A DNA stretch of 64,000 nucleotides, from NCBI GenBank assembly GCA_964451325.1, contig CAYVHO010000004.1, positions 62,001-126,000 of the forward strand, given 5' to 3'. Below, one piece after another: positions 44,857 through 53,170 of this stretch. Numbering within the stretch: position 1 is the first letter of the stretch; every line of letters begins with the position of its first letter. Source of the DNA: JAADHI01 sp964451325 (GTDB lineage Bacteria; Nitrospirota; Nitrospiria; SBBL01; JAADHI01). Both the position numbers and the translations under genes were made by a program. The notes below the pieces were generated by a model, which did not search any database, was not told the DNA's origin, and saw only the letters and a list, made by a program, of their open reading frames with translations.

Positions 44857-46515
44857 TTAAGAACGGAAACGCGATTTTTCAGATTTTAAGGCAAGCGGCA
44901 ATGCAGCCACTTGTGCGGCGCGAATAAACCCTTCAAAGAGAGGGTGCGGTGATTGGGGGCGGGATTTAAACTCTGGATGAAATTGGACCCCCACAAACCA
45001 GGGATGGGCGGGAACCTCAACCATTTCAACCAACTCACCATCTGGAGAAAGACCCGAAAAAGTAAGTCCCGCTTTTTCCAATTGTGGACGATAGGTATTA
45101 TTGACTTCATAGCGATGACGGTGACGTTCTGAAATCGAAAGTTTTTGATAGATTTCATAAGCGGCACTTTCTTTATCCACCTGACAAGGATAGGCCCCAA
45201 GACGCATGGTCGCGCCTTTGTCTCGAAGATGACGCTGCCCCGGCAAAAGATCGATTACGGGTTGTGGGGTTTCCGGGTCAAATTCAGCGCTGTTTCCCTC
45301 AGTCAATCCTGCAACATGACGTGCAAATTCTATCACGGCACATTGCATGCCCAGGCAAATGCCAAAAAATGGAATCTTATTTTCTCGTGCATAACGAATG
45401 GCTGAAATCTTTCCCTCAATGCCACGTTTTCCAAAACCACTGGCCACCAAAATACCATCGCACTCGGATAAAAGGGCATCAACCCCTTGATCTTCAACGT
45501 CTTCGCTCTTGATCCACAGCACATTGACTTTGAGTCTGTTTGCGATACCGCCGTGCATCAAAGCTTCATAAAGACTTTTATAAGAGTCCTTCAGATCAAC
45601 ATATTTTCCGATCAGCGCAATCGTGACCTCCCCGTCCGGGGCTTGAATGGTCTGAACAATACTTTTCCACTTCTCCAATTTGCAGGGCGGTGTTGTAATG
45701 CCAAGCTTTTTAATGATGATTTCATCTAATTTTTCTTCATGAAAGACAAGCGGAAGCTCGTAAATCGTCTCCACATCTTTGGCCGTAACAACCGCTTCCT
45801 GTTCAACACTGCAAAAAAGCGCGATTTTTCGTTTTAAATCGTCTGAGATAAAACGGTCTGTCCGACACAGTAAAATATCCGGCTGGATTCCGATTTCCCG
45901 CATTTTATTCACACTGTGCTGGGTGGGTTTTGTTTTCAGCTCATCCGCAGCTTTGATATAAGGCACCAGCGTGAGATGAAGGTAGAGCACATTTTCTCTG
46001 CCGAGATCAAAAGGAAACTGCCGAATGGCTTCCAAAAAGGGCAAACTTTCAATATCTCCGACCGTTCCTCCAATTTCAACAATGACGACATCATAACGAC
46101 CATCTGTCTTTGTGTCTGCAATATTCAAAATCGAGCGTTTAATCTCATCGGTAATGTGTGGCACAACCTGTACCGTGCCGCCAAGATAATCCCCCCGCCG
46201 TTCTTTTGAAATGACGTTGAAATAGATTTCTCCCGTCGTGAAGTTATTTTTTTTCCCCATTGTGGTCGTGCTATAACGCTCATAATGTCCTAAGTCCAGA
46301 TCGGTTTCAGCCCCGTCATCGGTAACAAAAACTTCTCCATGTTGGTAGGGATTCATGGTGCCAGGATCGACATTGATATAGGGATCCAGCTTGATGAAGG
46401 TAATCGAAAGACCGCGTGACTCAAGCAAGCTGCCAATGGCTGCCGCAGAAAGCCCTTTCCCCAAAGATGAAATAACGCCGCCGGTCACGAAAATGTATTT
46501 CGTTTCTTCTGTCAT
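44857..46515 (-). CDS. pyrG: CTP synthase
   Basis: A complete 552-residue CTP synthase. The synthetase domain opens with YIFVTGGVISSLGKGLSAAA and holds LDPYINVDPGTMNPYQHGEV. The glutaminase domain has the nucleophile FFGICLGMQCAVIEFARH and the closing His-x-Glu in GVQFHPEFKSRP. Its product CTP is used by the neighbouring KdsB to activate Kdo and by the lipid genes. A promoter-like site lies about 120 bp upstream. Confidence 0.97.
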   Translation of the reverse strand: MTEETKYIFVTGGVISSLGKGLSAAAIGSLLESRGLSITFIKLDPYINVDPGTMNPYQHGEVFVTDDGAETDLDLGHYERYSTTTMGKKNNFTTGEIYFNVISKERRGDYLGGTVQVVPHITDEIKRSILNIADTKTDGRYDVVIVEIGGTVGDIESLPFLEAIRQFPFDLGRENVLYLHLTLVPYIKAADELKTKPTQHSVNKMREIGIQPDILLCRTDRFISDDLKRKIALFCSVEQEAVVTAKDVETIYELPLVFHEEKLDEIIIKKLGITTPPCKLEKWKSIVQTIQAPDGEVTIALIGKYVDLKDSYKSLYEALMHGGIANRLKVNVLWIKSEDVEDQGVDALLSECDGILVASGFGKRGIEGKISAIRYARENKIPFFGICLGMQCAVIEFARHVAGLTEGNSAEFDPETPQPVIDLLPGQRHLRDKGATMRLGAYPCQVDKESAAYEIYQKLSISERHRHRYEVNNTYRPQLEKAGLTFSGLSPDGELVEMVEVPAHPWFVGVQFHPEFKSRPQSPHPLFEGFIRAAQVAALPLALKSEKSRFRS

Positions 46516-46635
46516 GAGCCATGTCCCCGTAATACCTTCATTGAACGCCCCCGCAAAACCATTGTGTGACCTTCACACCCTTGCACTAAAGTGGATCTCT
46601 CTACATGAAAAAATAAGGCGGAATGAATGAAACTA

Positions 46636-46664
46636 CTTATACCGACTCTTTTGATTTCGAACAA
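46636..46664 (-). promoter_or_regulatory. Predicted promoter of pyrG-kdsD
   Basis: On the minus strand TTGTTC (46664-46659), a 17-bp spacer and TATAAG (46641-46636) lie about 120 bp before pyrG in the 245-bp gap after kdsB. The -10 is good and the -35 weak. Confidence 0.4.
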
Positions 46665-46760
46665 GGATTTTTCTTGTCCTCAGAGATTTTGGCTCGATTT
46701 TACAGGGTTTTCCAAAAGTAAGCGAGGAGAAAAAGGGGAAAGCGGTCAAGAGGCCATATT

Positions 46761-47495
46761 TTAGGAAGCGGGGAAAAGTGCCTGGGCCTTGCGTAAATCA
46801 GCCTCCGTATCAACAGAGAGACTTTGATAATCGCTTACTTCGGTGACACTGATCTCAATGCCCTGTTCCAAGGCACGAAGTTGTTCCAATTTTTCAGTCG
46901 TTTCAAGTGGGCTTTTGGGTAGGGCTGCAACACACAAGAGTGTTTTACGCGTGTAGATATAAACACCAATTTGAACCAGGGCACGTTCAGGAAGCCCAGC
47001 GGATTGTGTGACAGGAATACAGTTTCGAGAAAAATAAAGGGCATTTCCCGCAAAATCTGTGACCACTTTTGCGGTCGTGGCTGAATTTAAGACCTTCGGA
47101 TCATCAACCCAGTGCGCCAGTGTCCCCATTTCTCTTTGAGACCTTGCCAGAAACCCTTCCACCAGCGCATCCACATGACTCGCGTTTAGCAGGACTTCGT
47201 CGCCCTGGATGTTGACAAAAACATGACCGTTTTCCTCGCTGCGCGCATAGCTTGCAATGCGTTCCGTGCCATTGGCACAGGCAGGGTCTGTCATAACCAC
47301 GGCCTCCCCTGTTTCCGCCACAACGTTGTAGATACGTTCGTCATCCGTTAAGACGACGACTTTATCAAGGCTTTCGGCTTTTTTTGCGCGTTCCAAGACA
47401 TGCAGTATCATCGGCTTGTTCCCGATCATACAAAGCGGTTTTCCAGGCAGACGTGTGGAAGCATAACGGCTGGGGATGCAGCCAATAATTTTCAT
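46761..47495 (-). CDS. kdsB: CMP-Kdo synthetase (3-deoxy-manno-octulosonate cytidylyltransferase)
   Basis: A 244-residue nucleotidyltransferase activating Kdo with CTP. MKIIGCIPSRYASTRLPGKP is the CTP-binding N-terminus, followed by VVLTDDERIYNVVAETGE, NIQGDEVLLNASHVDALV and ALYFSRNCIPVTQ. The C-terminus ends SVDTEADLRKAQ. It lies 18 bp after the transaldolase-like gene in the kds operon. Confidence 0.96.
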   Translation of the reverse strand: MKIIGCIPSRYASTRLPGKPLCMIGNKPMILHVLERAKKAESLDKVVVLTDDERIYNVVAETGEAVVMTDPACANGTERIASYARSEENGHVFVNIQGDEVLLNASHVDALVEGFLARSQREMGTLAHWVDDPKVLNSATTAKVVTDFAGNALYFSRNCIPVTQSAGLPERALVQIGVYIYTRKTLLCVAALPKSPLETTEKLEQLRALEQGIEISVTEVSDYQSLSVDTEADLRKAQALFPAS

Positions 47496-47513
47496 AGGAA
47501 GTCCGACAGGCTC

Positions 47514-48158
47514 CTAGGTGAATTTTTTGGCGTCTTCTAGGAATTTTGCGATGCCGATATCGGTCAGCGGATGTTTTTCCATTTGCAGTAAGACCTTGCC
47601 GGGAATCGTAAAAATGTCTGCGCCAAGCAAAGCCGAATCCACAACATGCATGGGAGAACGCACAGAGGCTACGATAATCTGGGTTTCAATTTCGGGGTAG
47701 TTATCAAAGATGGTCACGATGTCTTCAATCAAATCGGCGCCCGCAACAGAAATATCATCCAAACGTCCGACAAAAGGACAGACATTGCTCGCGCCCGCCT
47801 TTGCCGCCAAAATGGCTTGGCTTGCCGAAAAAATAAGAGTCACATTTGTGGGAATGCCTTCATCGTAAAAATGCCTCACAGCCTTTAAGCCATCATGGCA
47901 CATCGGAATTTTAACCACGATGCTGTCTGAAACCTTCGCAAGCTCCGTGCCTTCCTTGATGATGCCTGCGACATCCAGTGATAAAACTTCCGCATGCACC
48001 GGGCCTTCAACAATCGCGCAGATGTCTTTAATAGACTGCTGCATTGACTTTCCGGTCTTTGCAATCAGGGTCGGGTTCGTTGTGACCCCGTCACATAAAC
48101 CTAAAGCCTGTGCCGCTTCAATTTCGGCGATATCTGCACTATCCACATATATTTTCAT
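47514..48158 (-). CDS. Small transaldolase/fructose-6-phosphate aldolase family protein
   Basis: A 214-residue TIM barrel of the TalC/MipB/Fsa type. MKIYVDSADIAEIEAA opens the protein; GVTTNPTLIAKTGKS, IVVKIPMCHDGLKAV (Schiff-base Lys) and TNVTLIFSASQAI are family motifs. Short transaldolases shuttle sugar phosphates and could feed the pentose phosphates needed by KdsD. The start at ATG 48158 overlaps kdsC by 20 bp and has GGAG just upstream. Aldolase versus transaldolase activity cannot be told from sequence alone. Confidence 0.88.
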   Translation of the reverse strand: MKIYVDSADIAEIEAAQALGLCDGVTTNPTLIAKTGKSMQQSIKDICAIVEGPVHAEVLSLDVAGIIKEGTELAKVSDSIVVKIPMCHDGLKAVRHFYDEGIPTNVTLIFSASQAILAAKAGASNVCPFVGRLDDISVAGADLIEDIVTIFDNYPEIETQIIVASVRSPMHVVDSALLGADIFTIPGKVLLQMEKHPLTDIGIAKFLEDAKKFT

Positions 48159-48681
48159 TTTTTTGCTCCAATCCCTGTGCACTCATAAAATAGTCTTCGT
48201 TCTCTTTTAGTTTGCCTTGTGCTTCAAGTAATGCGTCAATCATTTCACGCACAGCTCCCCGACCGCCCTGCGCTTTTGTCACCCAATCGGCACTTGATTT
48301 AACGCGCGCACGTGCGTTTTCCGGTGCGACAAAAAGCCCGACATGCGGCTGACAAACCAGATCAAGGATGTCATCTCCCATGTAGAGCACCGCGTTTTGT
48401 GTGAGTTCGGCCTTAGAAATCATGTCAATGAGTGCGTCTTTTTTATAAAAATGACCACTTTCATAATAATCAAAATGAAGCTCTTTGGCCCGACGGGCCA
48501 CCGTCTCCGAAATCCGACCCGTCAAAATGGCAAATTTCAAACCCGCGTGTTGTGCCATCGTAATGCCAAAACCATCCTGGACATTAAAGGCTTTAATTTC
48601 TAAATCCCCGCCGCCATAAACAATAGACCCATCGGTTAAGACCCCATCTACATCCAGCACGATCAGTTTGATCGCACGCAT
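48139..48681 (-). CDS. kdsC: Kdo-8-phosphate phosphatase
   Basis: A 180-residue HAD phosphatase of the KdsC type without a cap domain. KLIVLDVDGVLTDGSIVYGG carries the two catalytic Asp residues, FAILTGRISETVARRA motif II and VLYMGDDILDLVC motif IV. It removes phosphate from Kdo-8-phosphate. The start is placed at ATG 48681 (MRAIKLIV), fitting the family length; GTG 48699 is possible and the ribosome site is weak. Confidence 0.93.
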   Translation of the reverse strand: MRAIKLIVLDVDGVLTDGSIVYGGGDLEIKAFNVQDGFGITMAQHAGLKFAILTGRISETVARRAKELHFDYYESGHFYKKDALIDMISKAELTQNAVLYMGDDILDLVCQPHVGLFVAPENARARVKSSADWVTKAQGGRGAVREMIDALLEAQGKLKENEDYFMSAQGLEQKNENICG

Positions 48682-48742
48682 TTTTTCTAAGCATGACACG
48701 GGAATGGATTCTGTTTTATCGGAAGCTTGTGACAAAAAAGGC

Positions 48743-49576
48743 CTAGTTAATATTCCAGGAACGCATGAGATTATGCACTCCAACTGCTTGTTTTACAAGG
48801 TCTTCCATCTTATCAAGTGCCATCACGGATGCCGCATCACAATGGGCTTCCGGTGGATTGGGATGGGTTTCAACAAAAAGACCGTGTGCACCCGCCGCAA
48901 TGCCTGCGCGGGTGAGTGTGGGGATGAATTGAGGTTCACCGCCACGCGGGTCTTTGGAGCTGATCCCATAAATACGCACAATATGACCCGCATCAAAAAT
49001 TACGGGGTAACCCAATTCACCCATAATCGGCACAGCACGCATGTCGGCGACGAGACGATTGTAGCCAAAAGAAGAACCGCGTTCGCAGAGCAAAATATTG
49101 TGATTGCCCACCGAAGTCAGTTTATCAATCGCCGCCGTCATATTTTCCGGGGCGAGGAATTGTCCCTTTTTAACATTCACGACACGCCCTGTCTCCCCTG
49201 CTGCGAGCAATAAAGAGGTCTGCTGACAGAGATAGGCCGGAATTTGCAAGATATCCAAGACTTCCCCCGCAGGCACACAATCGGCTTCGCGGTGAATATC
49301 GCTGACCAGGGGAATGTCAAAGGCGGCACCAATTTCCTGAAGGGTTTTCAAGCCTTTATCGATGCCCAAACCCCGGTCATTGTTTGCTGCGCCCCGGTTA
49401 TCTTTTTCATAAGAAGACTTAAAGACATAGTTGAAGTCGTATTTTTCGGCGAGTTTCATCATGTGCTCGGCCACATAAAGACCTAAATCTTTGTTCTCGA
49501 GCAGACAGGGCCCTGCGATCACACAGAGCTTTTCATTGGTCCCGACATAAAAATCTTTTATTTTGACATTGTGCAT
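48743..49576 (-). CDS. kdsA: Kdo-8-phosphate synthase
   Basis: A 277-residue aldolase-type barrel joining phosphoenolpyruvate and arabinose 5-phosphate. CVIAGPCLLENKDLGLYVAE, VFKSSYEKDNRG, LVSDIHREADCVPAGEVLD, ILLCERGSSFGYNRLVADMR and GLFVETHPNPPEAHCD are all typical. The start is ATG 49576 with GGGAG 5 nt upstream. It opens the operon kdsA-kdsC-transaldolase-kdsB. Confidence 0.97.
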   Translation of the reverse strand: MHNVKIKDFYVGTNEKLCVIAGPCLLENKDLGLYVAEHMMKLAEKYDFNYVFKSSYEKDNRGAANNDRGLGIDKGLKTLQEIGAAFDIPLVSDIHREADCVPAGEVLDILQIPAYLCQQTSLLLAAGETGRVVNVKKGQFLAPENMTAAIDKLTSVGNHNILLCERGSSFGYNRLVADMRAVPIMGELGYPVIFDAGHIVRIYGISSKDPRGGEPQFIPTLTRAGIAAGAHGLFVETHPNPPEAHCDAASVMALDKMEDLVKQAVGVHNLMRSWNIN

Positions 49577-49673
49577 GAAAGCTCCCAAATCCAAATTTTT
49601 AACGGGTGCAATTCTACGGCCTGCGCCCGATGGAGTCAAACAAAAACGGCGACTTTAAAGCAAGACTTTGCCC

Positions 49674-50366
49674 TTACAGCTCCATTTCTGCCCCATTTCG
49701 GCGTAGCCATTCCCGATGTTCCTTATAGTCGCCCATGATTTTTTCAAGTTGTTTCCAAAATCGAGGTGAATGATTGAGATGGACAAGATGCGCCACCTCA
49801 TGCACGATGATGTAATCAAAAACTTTTTTGGGCAACATCAGACACTTCCAGTGAAAGTTTAAATTCCCTTTAGAGGAACAAGAAGCCCAGCGTGTTTTTG
49901 TTTCAACCATACGGATCCGCTTGGCCTGAACCCCCATCATCGCCTGAAAATGCGCCACCCGTTCCGCAATTTGAATCAGACCTTTTTCACGGTAAAAGGC
50001 CTTAAAGGCCGCAGCCGCTTTTGTGTTGGTTTGATAATCTGCTTGCAAACAAAAAGAACCGGATTTGAGCAACAAAGGTTCTGATTGCTCTCTGACGATT
50101 TTTAAAACATAGGATTTTCCAAGATAAGGAAAGCGTTCCCCCTCCAGATAATGCCGCTCATTTTTTCGCAGGTTTCTCTTTTTCCGCTCAGCAAGATGAC
50201 GTAAAATCCAAGTTTCTTTTTCCGCGATAAGTGTTTCAATGTCCTGAATCAACATCCGCATGGGCACGCGCAGGGAAACCTGACCGTCCCGCTCGATTTG
50301 AATACTTGCAGTCCTGCGCTTACTGCGCTTGAGTGTATAGTCAATATTTTTATATTTTCGATTCAT
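49674..50366 (-). CDS. YgjP/DUF45 family zinc metallopeptidase-like protein
   Basis: A 230-residue protein. The C-terminal part has YIIVHEVAHLVHLNHSPRFW, an H-E-x2-H zincin motif with a downstream His, and the N-terminal part (YTLKRSKRRTASIQI, RVPMRMLIQDIETLI) matches the YgjP-like group. RWASCSSKGNLNFHWKCLML is also typical. Cellular substrate unknown. The start is set at ATG 50366 (MNRKYKNI). It lies at the left edge of the accessory island. Confidence 0.88.
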   Translation of the reverse strand: MNRKYKNIDYTLKRSKRRTASIQIERDGQVSLRVPMRMLIQDIETLIAEKETWILRHLAERKKRNLRKNERHYLEGERFPYLGKSYVLKIVREQSEPLLLKSGSFCLQADYQTNTKAAAAFKAFYREKGLIQIAERVAHFQAMMGVQAKRIRMVETKTRWASCSSKGNLNFHWKCLMLPKKVFDYIIVHEVAHLVHLNHSPRFWKQLEKIMGDYKEHREWLRRNGAEMEL

Positions 50367-50418
50367 CCTGCACTGGCGGAAAAAAACCGCCACTTCCCTT
50401 TAGAGGTAATGATTATTT

Positions 50419-50955
50419 TTAAGCATTTTGGGCGTCTTCTTCGATTTTTTTGAGAAAGAGCTTGAGGTTTTTTTTGAAAAGAAAAAGCGTGGTGTCCTTG
50501 ATCGAGTGCTCAAGTGCCGCTTCTGCCAAACGGGTGACTTGATCTGCTTTGATCGCATATTTTTTAACCACAAAAAGCGCATCCTCAATATCCTCTTCAC
50601 TGAAACGACGTAATTTTGAAATCACAAAATCACCCGGATCTAAGACACAGATCACTAGAAATTCAGATTTGAAGAATGTGATGACCCGTTTACGATAGCC
50701 TGGTGGCATGGCGATGACGGACCATCCTGAGATATTTTCGCTCAGATCAGAGGGAATCCCCTGCGATTTCAAAAACAAGAAGAGTGATTCCAAATCGCCA
50801 TCCACTTCAGCATCAAGGTCAATCGTGCTTCGATTTTCCATCCCATAATAGTCAAGCGCCAAACCACCCAGTAAAATCAGATGAAGCGGCTTTTGCTCTT
50901 GTATTGAGAAAAGCTTGAGTTTTTCCATCGTCGCATCCAGCTTAATCTGAGACAA
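50419..50955 (-). CDS. Nucleotidyltransferase-fold protein (DUF6036-like)
   Basis: A 178-residue protein with LILLGGLALDYYGMENRSTI followed by DLDAEV, a nucleotidyltransferase GG...D-x-D pattern, and a C-terminal helical part with DFVISKLRRFSEEDIEDA. Such proteins often act as one half of a two-gene toxin-antitoxin or abortive-infection module. Its start overlaps the 112-residue gene by 14 bp. Functional assignment is inferred from fold and context. Confidence 0.68.
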   Translation of the reverse strand: MSQIKLDATMEKLKLFSIQEQKPLHLILLGGLALDYYGMENRSTIDLDAEVDGDLESLFLFLKSQGIPSDLSENISGWSVIAMPPGYRKRVITFFKSEFLVICVLDPGDFVISKLRRFSEEDIEDALFVVKKYAIKADQVTRLAEAALEHSIKDTTLFLFKKNLKLFLKKIEEDAQNA

Positions 50956-51280
50956 AATTTAAGGCCTCCTGAAACTTTCGGACTTCTCTCTCATCAATTT
51001 TTCCCTGTTTTGCTTCAAACGGTCGGCGACCCACAAGACCATCAATCATTGTTTTGTAGTGACTGTACCAAAGCGCCGCTTTTTGATAGGCCGCTTCAAC
51101 TTCGCTGTGATGACGATGTGTTTGCCAAGGAAAATCGCCATTTAAGAGAATTTCCAGCCAAAGCAGTCTCAGGCTGGCGGGATGATCTAAGGTCGCTTCT
51201 AGCGACTGAATTCCAGTATAAAACGGGATAATTTTGAGAGATTGAGGCGATTTAGCGCTTTTTTGTTTTTGTAAGTCCAT
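50942..51280 (-). CDS. Small protein coupled to the nucleotidyltransferase gene
   Basis: A 112-residue protein (residues near 35-50 read HPASLRLLWLEILLNGDF; later AAYQKAALWYSHYKTMIDGL) with no recognised domain. The 14-bp overlap with the nucleotidyltransferase gene suggests a pair expressed together. Its partner type parallels the 30.5-30.9 kb pair, but the small proteins are not evidently homologous. Confidence 0.6.
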   Translation of the reverse strand: MDLQKQKSAKSPQSLKIIPFYTGIQSLEATLDHPASLRLLWLEILLNGDFPWQTHRHHSEVEAAYQKAALWYSHYKTMIDGLVGRRPFEAKQGKIDEREVRKFQEALNFVSD

Positions 51281-51380
51281 GGTTTAGGAAGGAAACTATA
51301 TCAAAAACAGGCTTTGGATTCTATCTTGCGTAATCTGAAGCGCTTTTAGGAGGGGGGCATTCAATCTTATTAAATCTGGC

Positions 51381-51638
51381 TTAGCGATAAATATCTTTGC
51401 GATGGCCGACTTTTACAACACACACGGTTAAAACCTGATCTTGAATGGCATAAATAATGCGGTATCTTTCCTGGCGGATACGATATCGTTCCTGTCCACT
51501 CAGTTTTTCACAACCTGCGGGTCTTGGATCTCCGCTGAGTAAAGCGATTCGGTCGAGTATTTTCCTGAGATCTTTTTTTGGAATAGGAGTGAAATCTTTT
51601 TCGACTGAACTTTTAAAATGAATGTTATATTCGGCCAT
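51381..51638 (-). CDS. RelE/StbE-family toxin
   Basis: An 85-residue RelE-type mRNA interferase. VEKDFTPIPKKDLRKILDRI, CEKLSGQERYRIRQERYRII and VCVVKVGHRKDIYR are the conserved blocks carrying the basic catalytic residues and the C-terminal Tyr. It overlaps the antitoxin gene by 14 bp. Both genes are intact. Confidence 0.9.
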   Translation of the reverse strand: MAEYNIHFKSSVEKDFTPIPKKDLRKILDRIALLSGDPRPAGCEKLSGQERYRIRQERYRIIYAIQDQVLTVCVVKVGHRKDIYR

Positions 51639-51858
51639 TTTTTTGTAGCCGTTTTAACATCTCATCATAACTTAGGGTCGGTTCAGCAGCCCGTTCTTCA
51701 AAGGCCGCAATATCTTCGGCGTCTTCTGTGAGTGCCTCTCGCACAGCATCATTAACCAGTGCCGACAGAGATCTGGATGTTTCGACGGATTTCATCCGCA
51801 GAGCTTTGTGTAAGTCCGGGTCTAGATAGATTGTGGCCCGTTTATTTTGTATTGTCAT
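51625..51858 (-). CDS. Ribbon-helix-helix antitoxin of the RelE module
   Basis: A 77-residue protein with an N-terminal DNA-binding ribbon (KRATIYLDPDLHKALRMKS) and helices (SLSALVNDAVREALTED), then an acidic toxin-binding tail (SYDEMLKRLQKNGRI). GGAGG at 51866-51870 is well spaced before ATG 51858. Three AACGTT boxes upstream are candidate operators. Confidence 0.88.
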   Translation of the reverse strand: MTIQNKRATIYLDPDLHKALRMKSVETSRSLSALVNDAVREALTEDAEDIAAFEERAAEPTLSYDEMLKRLQKNGRI

Positions 51859-51872
51859 AAGGTCACCTCCTA

Positions 51873-51919
51873 AACGTTAAGAGAATATTAGCATTAAAAC
51901 GTTTTAGCGTCAAAACGTT
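51873..51919 (-). promoter_or_regulatory. Promoter and AACGTT operators of the RelE module
   Basis: On the minus strand TTGACG (51913-51908), 17-bp spacer, TAATAT (51890-51885). AACGTT occurs at 51873-51878, 51898-51903 (within the palindrome AAAACGTTTT, in the spacer) and 51914-51919. An operator inside the promoter spacer fits autorepression by the antitoxin-toxin complex. Confidence 0.68.
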
Positions 51920-51949
51920 GTTTGTTTTATTTGATCCCTCTACTTGCAT

Positions 51950-51959
51950 AAGTATACTT
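51950..51959. promoter_or_regulatory. Palindrome AAGTATACTT before the HigBA module
   Basis: A perfect 10-bp palindrome 20 bp before the toxin start at 51979; TATAC and GTATA also flank the following 7 bases. This is a plausible operator for the HTH antitoxin. Confidence 0.45.
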
Positions 51960-51978
51960 CTAAACGTATATTGAGAAG

Positions 51979-52305
51979 ATGAAAAAGGTTGAATTTATTG
52001 GTGGATCCCTTAAAGCCCTTCGTGGTTTTCCCCTTACAGTAAAACGTGAGTTGGGGCATCAGCTTGATCGGGTACAACGTGGTTATGATCCAATTGACTG
52101 GAAAGCGATGTCGTCTATTGGTTCCGGGGTACACGAGATCCGAATCAAGGTGGGAGGGGAATTTCGGGTTATTTATATTGCAAAGTTGAAAAATACGGTT
52201 TATGTCCTGCATGCTTTTCAAAAGAAAACACAAAAGACGCGAACACAGCATATTGAGACCGCAATGTCTGCTTTGAAAAAAGCGTATGAAAGGAATCAAA
52301 GATGA
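51979..52305 (+). CDS. HigB-like toxin (phage Gp49-like/DUF891)
   Basis: A 108-residue toxin of the RelE superfamily, Gp49-like branch: LKALRGFPLTVKRELGHQLD, SIGSGVHEIRIKVGGEFRVI, YIAKLKNTVYVLHAFQKKTQ. The HAFQKKT ending is diagnostic. It precedes its antitoxin, the reverse order typical of HigBA, and overlaps it by 4 bp. It is transcribed divergently from the RelE module. Confidence 0.9.
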   Translation: MKKVEFIGGSLKALRGFPLTVKRELGHQLDRVQRGYDPIDWKAMSSIGSGVHEIRIKVGGEFRVIYIAKLKNTVYVLHAFQKKTQKTRTQHIETAMSALKKAYERNQR

Positions 52306-52580
52306 AAAATAAAAATAGCTTCGAATTTGTTTGGGACGCATTGGAAGATGACCCGATCCGTATCGAAAATTTAAAACTCCGATCTGCTTTGCTCATCGAA
52401 ATCACAGAAAAAATAAAAAACCAAGAACTCACACAAGAAAAAGCTGCAAAAGTTTTACAGATGACACAACCCCGCGTCAGTTTATTACTCCAGGGAAAAA
52501 TCAACGATTTTCGGCTGGATAGTCTTGTGGACATGGCGCACCGACTTGGCTTGCACGTCTCCATCCAGGTTGCGGCTTAA
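52302..52580 (+). CDS. HTH antitoxin (HigA-like, XRE family)
   Basis: A 92-residue protein with helix-turn-helix segment LTQEKAAKVLQMTQPRVSLL and LLQGKINDFRLDSLVDMAHR, the standard XRE partner of Gp49-like toxins. It neutralises the toxin and probably represses the shared promoter. Intact. Confidence 0.9.
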   Translation: MKNKNSFEFVWDALEDDPIRIENLKLRSALLIEITEKIKNQELTQEKAAKVLQMTQPRVSLLLQGKINDFRLDSLVDMAHRLGLHVSIQVAA

Positions 52581-52620
52581 ACGTATTTTTATTTTTAGGA
52601 GCCTGTCGGACTTAGGATGA

Positions 52621-52837
52621 ATCTACTGCGAAAAGTCCATTGTGGCCCATTTCCCCTAAGCCCTTCCATTCTATTTCACTAAACTGAGAAATGGCTTTCA
52701 TGACACGATGATGAATTTTAAGGCGATTCTGAGAGGCCTTCTAGGCTTGATCCACGAATGTCTCTCACATCGTGACCCTTTTCAAGAATAGACTGGACTG
52801 TCATTTTGGGAATATTTTCATCTACCAAAATGTTCAT
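52621..52837 (-). pseudogene. DUF5615 PIN-like toxin, decayed
   Basis: From ATG 52837 (overlapping the DUF433 stop as ATGA) the frame reads MNILVDENIPKMTVQSILEK, GHDVRDIRG, then hits a stop. In another frame LKIHHRVMKAISQFSEIEWK continues as the C-terminal part of the same family. An internal deletion and frameshift have removed the middle. The order antitoxin then toxin is usual for DUF433-DUF5615 pairs. Confidence 0.78.
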
Positions 52838-53070
52838 GCATTATTTTCTAAAACTTCAAGCGGTGATAATTGTTCTTCCGCAAGTGACCCTGCATATTCC
52901 AGACAGGCTAAAATATCGTCGTTTTTAATGGAAGGGTATTCTTCAAGCAGTGCTTCCGCAGTATCACCATTGGCAAGTATCTGTAAAATTTGATGGACGG
53001 GAATACGTGTTCCTTTGATACAGGCTCGCCCATGACATATCTCGGGGTTAATGGATATACGTTCAAACAT
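52834..53070 (-). CDS. DUF433 antitoxin-like protein
   Basis: A 78-residue DUF433 protein: RISINPEICHGRACIKGTRI, VHQILQILANGDTAEALLEE, YPSIKNDDILACLEYAG. This winged-helix-like family pairs with DUF5615 PIN-like toxins. Its downstream toxin is a pseudogene, so this antitoxin is orphaned. Confidence 0.88.
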   Translation of the reverse strand: MFERISINPEICHGRACIKGTRIPVHQILQILANGDTAEALLEEYPSIKNDDILACLEYAGSLAEEQLSPLEVLENNA

Positions 53071-53170
53071 AATGACTCCTCATTTTTTAGGACCTACTCG
53101 CTATATTATTTTGTTGTTGAGTCATTTTTTCTTCCCCACTACTCGTATTCGATACTTAATCAGCGCTTTC

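Noticed and set aside
46516..46760. RNA gene or riboswitch before pyrG
   Set aside because: No stable conserved structure could be recognised; only a moderate promoter was seen.
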